Assembly (NCBI RefSeq): GCF_000799715.1
Contig: NZ_JUHG01000001.1
Coordinates: forward strand, 124,001-188,000
Source: Martinezella rhizogenes
GTDB lineage: Bacteria > Pseudomonadota > Alphaproteobacteria > Rhizobiales > Rhizobiaceae
Length of the DNA stretch: 64,000 bases
Reading direction: 5' to 3'
Positions 43,258 through 51,913 of this stretch are shown here, in pieces (the first letter of the stretch is position 1; every line of letters starts with the position of its first letter). A model generated the notes under the pieces. The model searched no databases, was not told the origin of the DNA, and saw only the letters and a list, made by a program, of their open reading frames with translations. The position numbers and the translations under genes are program-made.

Positions 43258-44517
43258 TTATTTCTTGGCAAGGAACTTCTGCTGCGCCTTGGTCAGGTAG
43301 TCGGCCCATTGGTCGGCCAGATCCTTCGCCGAGATATCGCCGATCAGCGCCTGCTGCGAGGTCTTGATGGCGAGCGAATCTTTGAAGAAGGCGAATTCCT
43401 CGAGATAGGTCGGCATCACGGTCGGCACCGTGTTCTTGTCAGCCAGTTCCTCGAACCAGCCCTTGAACTGATCGGTCGCATAGAAGGGATCCTTCTCGGC
43501 CGAGGTATAGGCCGGCAGGGCGCCGATCTTCTTGTTCCATTCGAGGTTGCCTTCCTTGCCTTCAAGTGTTGCTATCAGTTTCCAGGACAAATCCTTGTTC
43601 TGACTGGTAGAAAACATCGACCAACCGGCATAACCGATGGTCGGGAAAGACTTGCCGTCCGGTCCCTTCGGGAGCGGCATGACGCCGAAATCGTCCTTGC
43701 TCATACGCTCGGCGATCGCGATCAGGGCATCCGGGTCCTGGTCGAGGAAGGCGCAGGTGCCGGAATAGAAGCCGGCGACGACTTCATTGAAGCCCCAGTT
43801 GACGCTATCCTTCGGCGCCAATCCCTTCTTGTAGAGATCGACCATCCATTCGATGCCCTTCGCCCAGCCGGCGCTGTTCATCGTGGAGGTGCCATCGACG
43901 GTGAAATACTTGTTGTCGCCGGCCATGGAGGCGGCGAAAATCATCCAGCCGTTCAGGCCGCCGGGGCCGCCGCGCATGCAGTAGCCGTATTTTCCAGGCA
44001 ACTTGGCGACCGCCTCGGAGGCCTTGACGAACTCATCCATCGTCTTCGGTGGTTCGCTGACGCCAGCTTCCCTCAGCAGCTTCTTGTTGTAGAACATGGC
44101 GCGAAGATAGAAGCCGTAGGGCAGCATATAGGCGGTGTTCTTCACGTCGCGGCCAAGCTCGAGGGCACGCGGCGTCAGTTCCTTGGTGTTGTCCCATTTG
44201 GCGAGATAGGGCTCGAGGCTTTCGAGCATGCCGTTATTGCCGTAGAGCGACAGCCAGGTATCCGGCATTTCCATCACGTCAGGCGTATCGCCGGCTGAAA
44301 CCATGGTCGCGAACTTCTGGAAGGCTTCGTTCCAGGGCAGCGAGATGATATCGACCTTCGTGCCCGGATTGGCCGCCTCGAACTTGCCGACGATGGACTT
44401 CAGCGTCTCGGTGCGTTCAGGGCTGGTGATGACTTCGACGAGTTTCAGGGTCGTGTCGGCAAAGGCCGTGCCTGCCATCATTGCGGTAAAGAGTGCTGCT
44501 GTTATCAGTCTTTTCAT
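43258..44517 (-). CDS. Sugar-type (CUT1) ABC transporter substrate-binding protein
   Basis: A 419-residue periplasmic binding protein with a signal peptide ending at AFAD (about residue 21). It shows the family-1 SBP pattern: TLKLVEVITSPERTETLKSIVGKFEAANPGTKVDIISLPWNEAFQKFATMVSAGDTPDVMEMPDTWL. KKLLREAGVSEPPKTMDEFVKASEAV and GCMRGGPGGLNGWM follow, with a C-terminal region, TIGYAGWSMFSTSQNKDLSWKL, that is typical. It lies 44 bp downstream of the C-S lyase-type gene. The ligand is probably a carbohydrate or glycoside-like compound by family, but the lyase neighbour suggests something unusual. Confidence 0.9.
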   Translation of the reverse strand: MKRLITAALFTAMMAGTAFADTTLKLVEVITSPERTETLKSIVGKFEAANPGTKVDIISLPWNEAFQKFATMVSAGDTPDVMEMPDTWLSLYGNNGMLESLEPYLAKWDNTKELTPRALELGRDVKNTAYMLPYGFYLRAMFYNKKLLREAGVSEPPKTMDEFVKASEAVAKLPGKYGYCMRGGPGGLNGWMIFAASMAGDNKYFTVDGTSTMNSAGWAKGIEWMVDLYKKGLAPKDSVNWGFNEVVAGFYSGTCAFLDQDPDALIAIAERMSKDDFGVMPLPKGPDGKSFPTIGYAGWSMFSTSQNKDLSWKLIATLEGKEGNLEWNKKIGALPAYTSAEKDPFYATDQFKGWFEELADKNTVPTVMPTYLEEFAFFKDSLAIKTSQQALIGDISAKDLADQWADYLTKAQQKFLAKK

Positions 44518-44561
44518 GCTCAGTTCCCCCTTTTTAGGTTTTTCTCTTCAGGTTGCAGGCT

Positions 44562-45728
44562 TTACGAGGCAGCGGCGATCGCTTGCTCGATATCTCTCCA
44601 CAGCGCCTCGGTTCCCTCGAGACCGACATGGAGACGTACGGACCTCGGGTTGATACCAAAGGTATGCGCGGAATTCGGTTGTGCCTTCTGCTGAAGCACG
44701 ACTTCGCCCGGTACGATCAGGCTTTCGTGCCCACCCCAGCTCACACCCAGTTTGAAGAGCTTGAGGCTATCGGCGAAGGCCCTGATATCGACGCCTTCGC
44801 GGAAGATGAAGGAAAACAGACCCGAGGTGCCATTGAGACCGGCGGGCAGGCGGTTGGCGAGGCCCGGATGGCAGACCTGCTCGACAGCGTCGAGTTCCTG
44901 CAGCCGGCGCGCGATCGTGATGGCCGCGGTTTCATGGGCCTGCATGCGGATCGGCAGGGTGCGAAGGCCACGGATCAAGAGCCAGGCATCGAACGGCGAC
45001 AGCTTGCCGCCGAGATAGGGATAGGCTTCGGCCTTCAGTCGCGCGATCATCTCTTTCGAGCCGGCAACCACGCCGGCGACGACGTCGCTGTGACCGCCCA
45101 GATATTTGGAAGCGGAGTGGATGACGAGATCGACGCCGAGCGTCAGCGGCCGCTGGAAATAGGGCGTGGCCCAACTGTTATCGATCATCGAGACGACGCC
45201 ATGCCGTTTTGCAAGCGCGGCCAGCGCGCCAACATCATGGGCTTCCATCACCCAGCTTGTCGGGCTTTCCATATAAAAGACCTTAGCGCCCGGGAGCGCC
45301 TTGGCGACGGCTTCCTCGTCGCGGCCATCGACATAGGTCACCTCGACCTTCATCCGCTTCAGGATGGTGCCGAAGAGGCGGAAGGCATCGGGATAGATAT
45401 GCTTGACCGCAACGATCCGGTCGCCCGGTTCGACGAAGCTCAATACGGCAGACGAAATCGCGGCCATGCCGCTTGCAAAGCCGAGCGCATCTTCGGCGCC
45501 CTCAAGTTTCGCCAGCATTTCCTCGAACATGCGCACGGTCGGATTGAGGCCGCGCGTATAGATCGGCCGTATCTTCTCGCCGCGATAGCAGGAGATCATC
45601 TCGTCGTAGCTGGAAAAGGTGAAAAGCGATGTCTGGAAAATCGGCGGCACGACGGCTTCTGCAAAATTGCCTTCGTCATGGGCCGTAATCAGAGAAGCGA
45701 GTTCGAACGGCTCTAGCCCGTCAGTCAT
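44562..45728 (-). CDS. Cys/Met-metabolism PLP-dependent enzyme (MetB/MetC/methionine-gamma-lyase family)
   Basis: A 388-residue fold-type I PLP enzyme of the gamma-family, acting on C-S or C-O bonds at the beta or gamma carbon of amino acids. The start is the ATG at 45726-45728, overlapping the GntR gene stop. YTRGLNPT (about 58-65) provides the phosphate-binding Tyr/Arg, FASGMAAISS the glycine loop, MIDNSWATPYFQRPL Asp183, and SASKYLGGHSD the PLP lysine, Lys208. C-terminal GVSWGGHESLIVP is also typical. Whether it is a lyase or a synthase cannot be decided. Its place between a GntR regulator and a sugar-type importer, rather than in a methionine operon, is unusual. Confidence 0.88.
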   Translation of the reverse strand: MTDGLEPFELASLITAHDEGNFAEAVVPPIFQTSLFTFSSYDEMISCYRGEKIRPIYTRGLNPTVRMFEEMLAKLEGAEDALGFASGMAAISSAVLSFVEPGDRIVAVKHIYPDAFRLFGTILKRMKVEVTYVDGRDEEAVAKALPGAKVFYMESPTSWVMEAHDVGALAALAKRHGVVSMIDNSWATPYFQRPLTLGVDLVIHSASKYLGGHSDVVAGVVAGSKEMIARLKAEAYPYLGGKLSPFDAWLLIRGLRTLPIRMQAHETAAITIARRLQELDAVEQVCHPGLANRLPAGLNGTSGLFSFIFREGVDIRAFADSLKLFKLGVSWGGHESLIVPGEVVLQQKAQPNSAHTFGINPRSVRLHVGLEGTEALWRDIEQAIAAAS

Positions 45729-46435
45729 TTGGACATTTCCTTGATGTCTTCCTCGACGACGTCGAGAATTTTCAGTGTTTCGGCGCGTGCCGCCTCGGGA
45801 TCCTGGGCGACGATCGCGTTGAACAGGGTGCGGTGAAAGGGAAAGGACCGGCGGGCGAAATCCTGCCGGTCGAAAGGGTGCGTCCAGAAGCGTTCGAAGG
45901 TTCCACGCATCTGTTCGAGAAGCTGTTTGAACAGCGGATTGTGGCTGGCGTCGTAGACGGCAAGATGAAACGCGAGATCCTCCGGACCGGAGGTGCCCTT
46001 GGCGATATGGACGCGCTCCATCTCGTTGAGTTTTACCTCGATGATCGCGATATCGCTGGCCGTGCGCTTCCTGGCGGCGACCATTCCGGCCTCGCACTCG
46101 ATGCCCCGGCGAACCTCAAGGGTCTGCAGCAGCACATCACGCAGATGCGTGGTGTCGAGCGACAAAGGCATATGGATGGTCGACTTGGAAACCGGCTTCA
46201 GCAGATAGGTGCCGCTGCCCTTGCGGGTTTCCATTACGCCCAGGGCCTGGAAATGCGTGAGCACCTCCCGGATCGTCGAGCGGCCCACCGAGAGGGCGGC
46301 CATCAACTCACGCTCGGTCGGGAGCCGTTCACCGGCCTTCAGTTCCGACGACTCGATGAAATCGGACAGCGCGTCGATCACTTGCTGCATCCGGTCGATC
46401 GAGGGGAGTGGGGTAAGCATCGCCTTGGTCATCAT
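45725..46435 (-). CDS. GntR-family regulator, FCD/FadR-like type
   Basis: A regulator of about 236 residues. The N-terminus begins at one of several possible starts: ATG at 46433-46435 or 46430-46432, or TTG at 46442-46444. The winged helix (about 15-80) reads MQQVIDALSDFIESSELKAGERLPTERELMAALSVGRSTIREVLTHFQALGVMETRKGSGTYL. The FCD domain carries DLAFHLAVYDASHN and RSFPFHRTLFNAIVAQD as metal-ligand-type segments. It overlaps the PLP enzyme gene by ATGA. A long dyad directly upstream (46445-46473) is a likely operator for self-control. Confidence 0.88.
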   Translation of the reverse strand: MMTKAMLTPLPSIDRMQQVIDALSDFIESSELKAGERLPTERELMAALSVGRSTIREVLTHFQALGVMETRKGSGTYLLKPVSKSTIHMPLSLDTTHLRDVLLQTLEVRRGIECEAGMVAARKRTASDIAIIEVKLNEMERVHIAKGTSGPEDLAFHLAVYDASHNPLFKQLLEQMRGTFERFWTHPFDRQDFARRSFPFHRTLFNAIVAQDPEAARAETLKILDVVEEDIKEMSK

Positions 46436-46444
46436 GGCAGTCAA

Positions 46445-46473
46445 ATTGGTCTGACATCTGCTGTCAGGTCAAT
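46445..46473. promoter_or_regulatory. Long dyad upstream of the GntR-C-S lyase-sugar importer operon
   Basis: The inverted repeat has arms ATTG (46445-46448) with CAAT (46470-46473) and CTGACA (46451-46456) with TGTCAG (46462-46467), around a 5-base centre. Its left half contains TTGGTCTGACA, close to the TGGTnnnACCA sites of FadR-subfamily regulators. It directly precedes the regulator start, which supports autoregulation. Confidence 0.5.
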
Positions 46474-46598
46474 CTCTTTTCCTGTCCGTCACCCTCTTTT
46501 TTTGGGGGTGCTTTGGTCAAGGCTGTGGCGTCATCTCTCTTCAAGAGCGGGAAAAGCCCTGATAGAAGAAGCCTGATTGAGTCCCGGATTGGAAAAGA

Positions 46599-46853
46599 AT
46601 GGCTGCGCGAGATCGATATTCACGAAAGCTGGAATGCTCGAAGTGCGGCCATGCCGGCTTCGCGGAAGTTTCCGAAAGCGACGATCGCTCTGGATTCAGC
46701 CGAGATTTCAGGATCGACGAAATGCCGCGCGGCTTTTCCACGGAACGGCCATCGGCCGATCCGCGCAAGCACATGATTCGTTGCAGCTGCGGCACCGTCT
46801 TCCGCTTCGAGCAGAAAACCGTCTATGCGCCTGGCGGCGAACCCCGACGATAA
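46599..46853 (+). CDS. Small zinc-ribbon-like protein
   Basis: An 84-residue protein. LECSKCGHAG (two Cys, CxxC) near the N-terminus and IRCSCGTVFRF (CxC) near the C-terminus form a four-cysteine metal site, as in small zinc-ribbon proteins. The middle has a charged loop (EVSESDDRSGFSRDFRIDEMPRGF). It stands alone on the plus strand, divergent from the GntR operon. Regulation of another protein or nucleic-acid binding is possible; no family name can be given from sequence alone. Confidence 0.65.
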   Translation: MAARDRYSRKLECSKCGHAGFAEVSESDDRSGFSRDFRIDEMPRGFSTERPSADPRKHMIRCSCGTVFRFEQKTVYAPGGEPRR

Positions 46854-46893
46854 AGCAGGGAAAGAGCAGCGTCTCGGCCAGCACAATCGTCAC

Positions 46894-46925
46894 AAAAGAA
46901 AAAAAGGCCCCGCGAAAGCGAGGCC
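46894..46925 (-). terminator. Intrinsic terminator on the minus strand
   Basis: On the minus strand GGCCTCGC (46925-46918) pairs with GCGGGGCC (46913-46906) through one G-U pair over the 4-base loop TTTC. A long T-rich tail follows (46905-46894). This is a classic Rho-independent terminator, but no minus-strand protein gene lies directly upstream of it. Confidence 0.7.
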
Positions 46926-47010
46926 AAGCTTATGCTGCTCCGGGGAAATCGGAAGCAGCGCGGCGTGGTTTAGCTCCGGTGCTTCGCGGCGACTAGGTCA
47001 TATTACGTCA
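46894..47010 (-). ncRNA. Candidate small RNA ending at the 46894-46925 terminator
   Basis: The strong minus-strand terminator is not explained by any minus-strand ORF, since the nearest upstream minus gene ends at 47542. The 85 bases before it (47010-46926) hold GC-rich, self-complementary pieces such as GCTGCTTCCG with CCCCGGAGCAGC, as expected of a trans-acting RNA. A TAATAT stretch near 47005 could be a -10 element, but no -35 partner is convincing. The 5' end is a guess; expression is not known. Confidence 0.35.
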
Positions 47011-47313
47011 TATCGGTACGGCTGGCGGAAAAAGCTCTCAGGGAAATCAATTTTTTCCAAATCCAACATCGCTCTTTGCGGCCGCAATCTTCTCCAGAAG
47101 GCAAAGAAAGCCGATTGCATTGCCTCTTTTCGGCAAATCTCAGGTGCAGCGAGCAACATGTTGGCTCGCTTATAAAGTGCGTGCATGTTCAGCTAACGTT
47201 CATTTAGCGGAAGGCAAATAGGTAATCGCCGCAACGCCTTGCGGCTGGTTGAGGCTCGACTACTGATAAAGCTCACGAGGCCGGTGGTCGGGCCTCTCAC
47301 GTTCCAAAAGAAC
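46926..47313. other. Intergenic region between zinc-ribbon and small basic protein genes
   Basis: No protein gene is supported. The part near 46926-47010 is the candidate small RNA body; the rest is unremarkable, moderately AT-rich DNA that must include the promoter of the 47314 gene. Confidence 0.35.
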
Positions 47314-47469
47314 ATGGATGTTCGCATGCGGCTGTTTCAAGCTTTGATTGACTGGATCGTTAGGCGTCGCCGGCAGCGGGCGGATCGCGAGGCTATTCAG
47401 TATTCCGCTGACGACCCATGGGTCCTTCAGCAGATCGAGGAATTCGAGCGGGAACTGAAGAAGAAGTAA
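47314..47469 (+). CDS. Small basic hypothetical protein, 51 residues
   Basis: From the ATG at 47314 the product begins MDVRMRLFQALIDWIVRRRR and ends in an acidic/basic helix (QQIEEFERELKKK). A longer TTG-start form is less likely. It looks like an amphipathic small protein with an aromatic, membrane-associating N-terminal helix. No homologue is recognised. It is convergent with the M20 dipeptidase gene. ATG at 47326 is an alternative start. Confidence 0.45.
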   Translation: MDVRMRLFQALIDWIVRRRRQRADREAIQYSADDPWVLQQIEEFERELKKK

Positions 47470-47541
47470 GCCCGCCCTTGGTGGGACCTCGCCATGAACC
47501 GCGCTTCAGCCACTTGTCGAGCCCACATTCTGGGCATGCTT

Positions 47542-48951
47542 TCAATCCGCCGGTGCCAGCGCTTTATTGCCTAGATCAGAATAGAGTCCGGCCATGATCG
47601 CAAGGCCTTCGCGGGCGATGTTGATCGGCAGATGCTCGTTGGCGGCATGTTGCAGGCAGCCAGGATAGGAATGCGGTATCCAGATCGTGGGAAGGCCGAG
47701 CAAATCGGAGAAGATATTGTTCGGCAGTGAGCCGCCGAGATTGGGGAGAATCGCCGGTGGCCTACCGAGCGTCTTTTCGATCGAGGCCGCAACCATGCGT
47801 ACCCAGGGATGATCCGGGTCAAGACGGCTGGCGAGAAAGGTCGCATCGGTCGGGTCTTTTACCTTCACGCGTTCGAAGCCCGCATCCCGCAGAGCGACCC
47901 TTACGGCCGGAATCACAGCCTTCGGATCGACGCCGACCGGAAAGCGAAGCTGGACGCGAGCGCGGGCGCGTGGGGGAATGGCGTAGAGCGGCTGGGCAAG
48001 ATTGCCGCATTCCATCTCCATGATATCGAAAGAACTCCAGGCGAACACTTTTTCTTCGGGAGTAAGGCCCGGCTCGCCCCACCATTCCTCGACCGCCGGA
48101 TCGCCGGCTGTCGGTACGATCTTGCACTCCTTGAGCGCGGTGCGGACATTGTCCGGAATACGTCCCGGTGTCATCTCCGGCACCTTGATGCGGCCCGCGC
48201 GGTCGACCAGCGCTGTTATGGCGTGGCACAACTCTATACCCGGATTGGAAAGGATACCGCCCCAGTTTCCCGAGTGCTGAAAATTCTCGCGGGCTTCGAT
48301 CTCCAACTCAAAGGACATGCCGCCGCGCGCGCCGAGAAAAATCGTCGGCCGCTCGAGCGCAAGGCGAGGGCCATCGGAAGCGATGAAGACATCTGCCTTC
48401 AGGTCCTCCCGATGGACCACACAAACCTCTTCCAGGCCCAACGAACCGGATTCCTCGCCCATCTCGATCAGGTATTTCAAGTTGAAGCCGAGCGAGCCGC
48501 GCACCGCAAGCAGGGCCTCGATCGCCATGATGTTGACGGCGTGCTGCCCCTTGTTGTCCGCAGTGCCGCGGCCATACCATCGGCCGTCCTTCTCCGTCGT
48601 GGCGAAAGGCGATAGGCCTTCATGCCACTGCTCATCGAGACCAGCGACGACATCGCCGTGGCCATATTGCAGGATCGTCGTGAAGCCGGGATCCTCGATC
48701 CGCTCGGCAAGGAGGAAAGGACCGGGTGCAAGCTCGTTCTCAAGGATGCGCGTCTTGAAACCGAGACGCTCGAACAACGGCTGCATCTCTTCGGTGATGT
48801 AGCGCCAAAGATCCGGCCTGTTGGCCGCCACACGGCTCGCGGATGGAATGGCCACCCACCGACGAAGTGTTTCTTCGAACACGCCGCTAAGCAGGAAACC
48901 CACGGCCTCCTCAATCGCGGCATCGCGGGAAGCGGAGAGGGTAACGGACAT
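47542..48951 (-). CDS. M20-family metallopeptidase (dipeptidase-like)
   Basis: A zinc-dependent M20 enzyme of 469 residues. QYGHGDVVAG provides the first metal His and Asp, GRGTADNKGQHAVN the bridging Asp, EMGEESGS the catalytic and ligand Glu residues, and IASDGP a further ligand. A dimerisation domain (about 205-360) is present. PNLGGSLPNNIFSDLLGLPTIWIPHSYPGCLQHAANEH carries the last ligand His. This layout resembles the carnosinase/PepV-like M20 dipeptidases. It is the last gene of the peptide uptake operon and probably cleaves imported peptides. Confidence 0.85.
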   Translation of the reverse strand: MSVTLSASRDAAIEEAVGFLLSGVFEETLRRWVAIPSASRVAANRPDLWRYITEEMQPLFERLGFKTRILENELAPGPFLLAERIEDPGFTTILQYGHGDVVAGLDEQWHEGLSPFATTEKDGRWYGRGTADNKGQHAVNIMAIEALLAVRGSLGFNLKYLIEMGEESGSLGLEEVCVVHREDLKADVFIASDGPRLALERPTIFLGARGGMSFELEIEARENFQHSGNWGGILSNPGIELCHAITALVDRAGRIKVPEMTPGRIPDNVRTALKECKIVPTAGDPAVEEWWGEPGLTPEEKVFAWSSFDIMEMECGNLAQPLYAIPPRARARVQLRFPVGVDPKAVIPAVRVALRDAGFERVKVKDPTDATFLASRLDPDHPWVRMVAASIEKTLGRPPAILPNLGGSLPNNIFSDLLGLPTIWIPHSYPGCLQHAANEHLPINIAREGLAIMAGLYSDLGNKALAPAD

Positions 48952-48993
48952 ATGTGGACCTTTCGGAACAAAAACGGATGACGAGGCAGACGG

Positions 48994-50004
48994 TCAGGCC
49001 GTCTTTCGTCTCTCCGGCAAAGACGGCTTGATAGTGGTGCCGGCAAGATCGAGATCGAAATGGCAGCGGAACATCCCGCCCGTCGGCGTGTGGCGCTGCG
49101 GCGGCGCAGTGCCACGACAGATGTCCTTGGCGAAGGGACAGCGTGTGTTGAACCGACATCCCGCCGGCGGGTGAGCGGGATTCGGCAGCTCGCCGGCGAT
49201 CGGATGAAGCGACCGGTCGCTGACATCGAGATCCGGCGCCGCGTCGATCAGCAAGCGGGTATAGGGGTGGTGCGGCGTGGTGAAGAGCTCTTCCGAACCT
49301 GCTTCTTCGACCAGCTCTCCGAGATACATGACGCCGATGCGATCGGCCATGATGCGGACAACGGAAAGATTATGGGTGATGAACAGGCTCGTTAGATGAA
49401 GATTAGCCTGCAAGTCACGAAGAAGGTTGAGGATTTGTGCTTGCACGGAGACATCAAGCGCGCTTGTCGGTTCATCCAGAATAAGGAATTCCGGTTCTCC
49501 GGCCAAAGCGCGGGCAATCGAGATGCGCTGGCGCTGACCGCCCGAAAACTCCTGCGGATACTTCTCGCCGTCGACGCTCGAGAGCCCGACCTGTTGCAGG
49601 AGTTCATCGACGCGGGTGCGAATGGCGCTCCGGCCATGTCGGAGTTTGTGCACGACGATCGGCTCAGCGATGATATCGGCAATCTTCCAACGCCCATTGA
49701 GGGAGGAGTAAGGATCCTGGAAGATCATTTGCAGGCGCGGTTTTGCGCCGTTTGCGGAGCGGAAATCGATCGTGCCATCCGTTGGCTTCATTAGGCCGGA
49801 GACAAGCCGCGCCAGCGTCGACTTCCCGCAACCGCTTTCGCCGACAAGTCCCATTGTTTCGCCGCGATGGATGGTGAGGCTGACCTCGCTCACGGCCTTG
49901 GTGCCCTCTTGGCCGGGACTTTTCTTCAGGCGTTCGAAAACGCCCTGCTGGCGTCGGTAGACCTTGCTCAGGCGATCGAGAACCAGAAACTCCGGGGTAT
50001 TCAT
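48994..50004 (-). CDS. oppF: Peptide ABC transporter ATPase, OppF/DppF type
   Basis: A 336-residue ATPase. Walker A is GESGCGKST, the Q-loop MIFQDPYSSLNGRW, the signature FSGGQRQRISIARAL, Walker B FLILDEPTSALD and the switch FITHN. The C-terminal oligopeptide transporter domain has GELPNPAHPPAGCRFNTRCPFAKDIC, whose cysteines bind an iron-sulfur cluster in the family. The ATG overlaps the OppD stop (50001-50004). Confidence 0.93.
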   Translation of the reverse strand: MNTPEFLVLDRLSKVYRRQQGVFERLKKSPGQEGTKAVSEVSLTIHRGETMGLVGESGCGKSTLARLVSGLMKPTDGTIDFRSANGAKPRLQMIFQDPYSSLNGRWKIADIIAEPIVVHKLRHGRSAIRTRVDELLQQVGLSSVDGEKYPQEFSGGQRQRISIARALAGEPEFLILDEPTSALDVSVQAQILNLLRDLQANLHLTSLFITHNLSVVRIMADRIGVMYLGELVEEAGSEELFTTPHHPYTRLLIDAAPDLDVSDRSLHPIAGELPNPAHPPAGCRFNTRCPFAKDICRGTAPPQRHTPTGGMFRCHFDLDLAGTTIKPSLPERRKTA

Positions 50005-50987
50005 TGGACAACCTGCCTTTCCAGTGGGTGGAAACAGGAATAGGCGCTGCTGCCATCGCTCGACAGGGAAGGCACCCCCGCGCGACAGTCCGCCTCCGCC
50101 TTGAAACAGCGTGGATGGAAGGCGCAGCCGGCCGGAACCGCGCCAAGACCGGGCATCGCGCCGGGGATCTGATCAAGCCGGATAGCACCGCCCGCCGCCG
50201 GCATCGGCGTCGCATTGATCAGTCCGCGCGTATAGGGATGGCGCGGTGAATGGAAGAGTTCGGCCACCGGGCCTATTTCCGCAATACGGCCCGCATAGAA
50301 GACGGCGACGCGATCCGCCATCTTGGCGACGACGCCGAGATCATGGGTGATCAGCAGCATGCTGCCCTTGCTTTCGCGATGCAGGTCACGCAGCAATTGC
50401 AGGATATGCGCCTGCACCGAGACATCGAGCGCCGTCGTCGGCTCATCGGCGATCACAAGGGCCGGATCGGCGCAGAGCGCGAGCGCGATCACCACGCGCT
50501 GCCGCATCCCACCCGAGAGCTGATGCGGATAGCGTTTGAAATTCAATTGGGGGTCAGGCAGGCCCACCCTATCCAACCATTCAAGTGCTTTCGCCTTGGC
50601 CCTGTCGTTGCCGATCGTCGCATGCGAACGGATCGTATCACAAAGCTGGCGACCGATCGGGATGACGGGGTTGAGGCTGGTCATCGGGTCCTGAAAGACG
50701 AAACCGATGCGGCCACCGCGAATATTGCGGAGCGCCTTGCCGCTCAATTGATCGATCCGCTGCCCCTGCAGCGTGATGGTACCGCCCGTTCTTTTCAGCG
50801 GCGGAACGAGCAGATCGATGATCGCGGCACCTGTGATCGATTTGCCGGCGCCGGATTCCCCGACAATGCCGAGCACCTCGCCGGGCGCGACTGAAAAGGA
50901 GACATTATCGAGCGCGGTAATCTCGTTGCCGTCCCGATTGATCTTGACGGTGAGATCGCGAACATCCAGCAGCGGCGTGTCGATCAT
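50001..50987 (-). CDS. oppD: Peptide ABC transporter ATPase, OppD/DppD type
   Basis: A 328-residue ATPase. Walker A is GESGAGKSI, the Q-loop [13 protein letters not shown], the signature [15 protein letters not shown], Walker [13 protein letters not shown] and the switch LITHD. The C-terminal peptide-transporter domain includes [23 protein letters not shown] with cysteines as in OppF. It overlaps both neighbours by ATGA, so translation of the three genes is coupled. Confidence 0.93.
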   Translation of the reverse strand: MIDTPLLDVRDLTVKINRDGNEITALDNVSFSVAPGEVLGIVGESGAGKSITGAAIIDLLVPPLKRTGGTITLQGQRIDQLSGKALRNIRGGRIGFVFQDPMTSLNPVIPIGRQLCDTIRSHATIGNDRAKAKALEWLDRVGLPDPQLNFKRYPHQLSGGMRQRVVIALALCADPALVIADEPTTALDVSVQAHILQLLRDLHRESKGSMLLITHDLGVVAKMADRVAVFYAGRIAEIGPVAELFHSPRHPYTRGLINATPMPAAGGAIRLDQIPGAMPGLGAVPAGCAFHPRCFKAEADCRAGVPSLSSDGSSAYSCFHPLERQVVQ

Positions 50988-51913
50988 GAGCGACCTCTCA
51001 GGCGCGGATTATAGACGTCGCGCAGATGGTCTCCGAGGATATTGACGGAGACGACGAAGAAAACGAGGAACAGGCACGGCCAGACGGATATCCACCATTC
51101 ACCCGATTGCAGGAAATTGTTGCCGTTGCGGATCAGCGTGCCGAGCGAGGGAGTGATGATCGGAATGCCGATCCCAAGGAAGCTCAGGGTCGCCTCGGTG
51201 ATGATGGCGATGCCGAGGTTGATCGTTGCGATGACCAGCACCGGCGCCATGACATTGGGCAGGATGTGCAGCAGAATGATACTGAAATTGCTCCTGCCGG
51301 TGATCCTTGCGGCGGAAACGTAATCCTGATCCCTCTCCACCATCACGGAAGAGCGGATAGTGCGGGCATACTGGACCCAGAAGGCGATGCCGATGGACAA
51401 CACGATGATGGCGATCGCCGTGAAGACATCGCGGTCCTGGCCGAGCACCGCGCGTGCCGCGCCATCGATGATCATGGCCAGCAGCAGGGCCGGATAGGCA
51501 AGCTGCACGTCCGCCGCCCGCATGATGAAGGCATCGACCTTGCCGCCCGCAAAGCCCGCGATCAGACCAAGGCCACCGCCGACGACAAGCCCGATCAGCA
51601 CGGAAAGGATGCCGACGATGATGGAGGTGCGCAGGCCATAGGCAATTGCGGTCAGAAGATTGCGGCCCTGGTCATCGGTTCCGAGCGGAAAGGCGGGGTT
51701 GCCATCCGGCGTCCAGACCGGCGGCGTGAAGGAATCCATCACCGACATGCCCTCGAACTCGAAGGGATTGACGGAAAACAGCGGGACGACGAAGGCATAG
51801 GCGAAAAGGGCGAGGATGATGGCGGCGCAGAAGGTCGGCCCCGGAGAAGTGCGCATGGCGCGCAGCAGCGCACTGCGTCTTTTGGGGGTGACTGGGGTGT
51901 TCACGACGGACAT
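50984..51913 (-). CDS. oppC: Peptide ABC transporter permease, OppC/DppC type
   Basis: A 309-residue permease. The N-terminal region contains the first membrane helix (GPTFCAAIILALFAYAFVVPLFSVNPF) and the periplasmic LGTDDQGRNLLTAIAYGLRTS element typical of DppC/OppC. The EAA loop lies near YVSAARITGRSNFSIILLHILPNVMAPVL. It overlaps oppB by one base (TGATG) and oppD by ATGA. Confidence 0.92.
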   Translation of the reverse strand: MSVVNTPVTPKRRSALLRAMRTSPGPTFCAAIILALFAYAFVVPLFSVNPFEFEGMSVMDSFTPPVWTPDGNPAFPLGTDDQGRNLLTAIAYGLRTSIIVGILSVLIGLVVGGGLGLIAGFAGGKVDAFIMRAADVQLAYPALLLAMIIDGAARAVLGQDRDVFTAIAIIVLSIGIAFWVQYARTIRSSVMVERDQDYVSAARITGRSNFSIILLHILPNVMAPVLVIATINLGIAIITEATLSFLGIGIPIITPSLGTLIRNGNNFLQSGEWWISVWPCLFLVFFVVSVNILGDHLRDVYNPRLRGRS

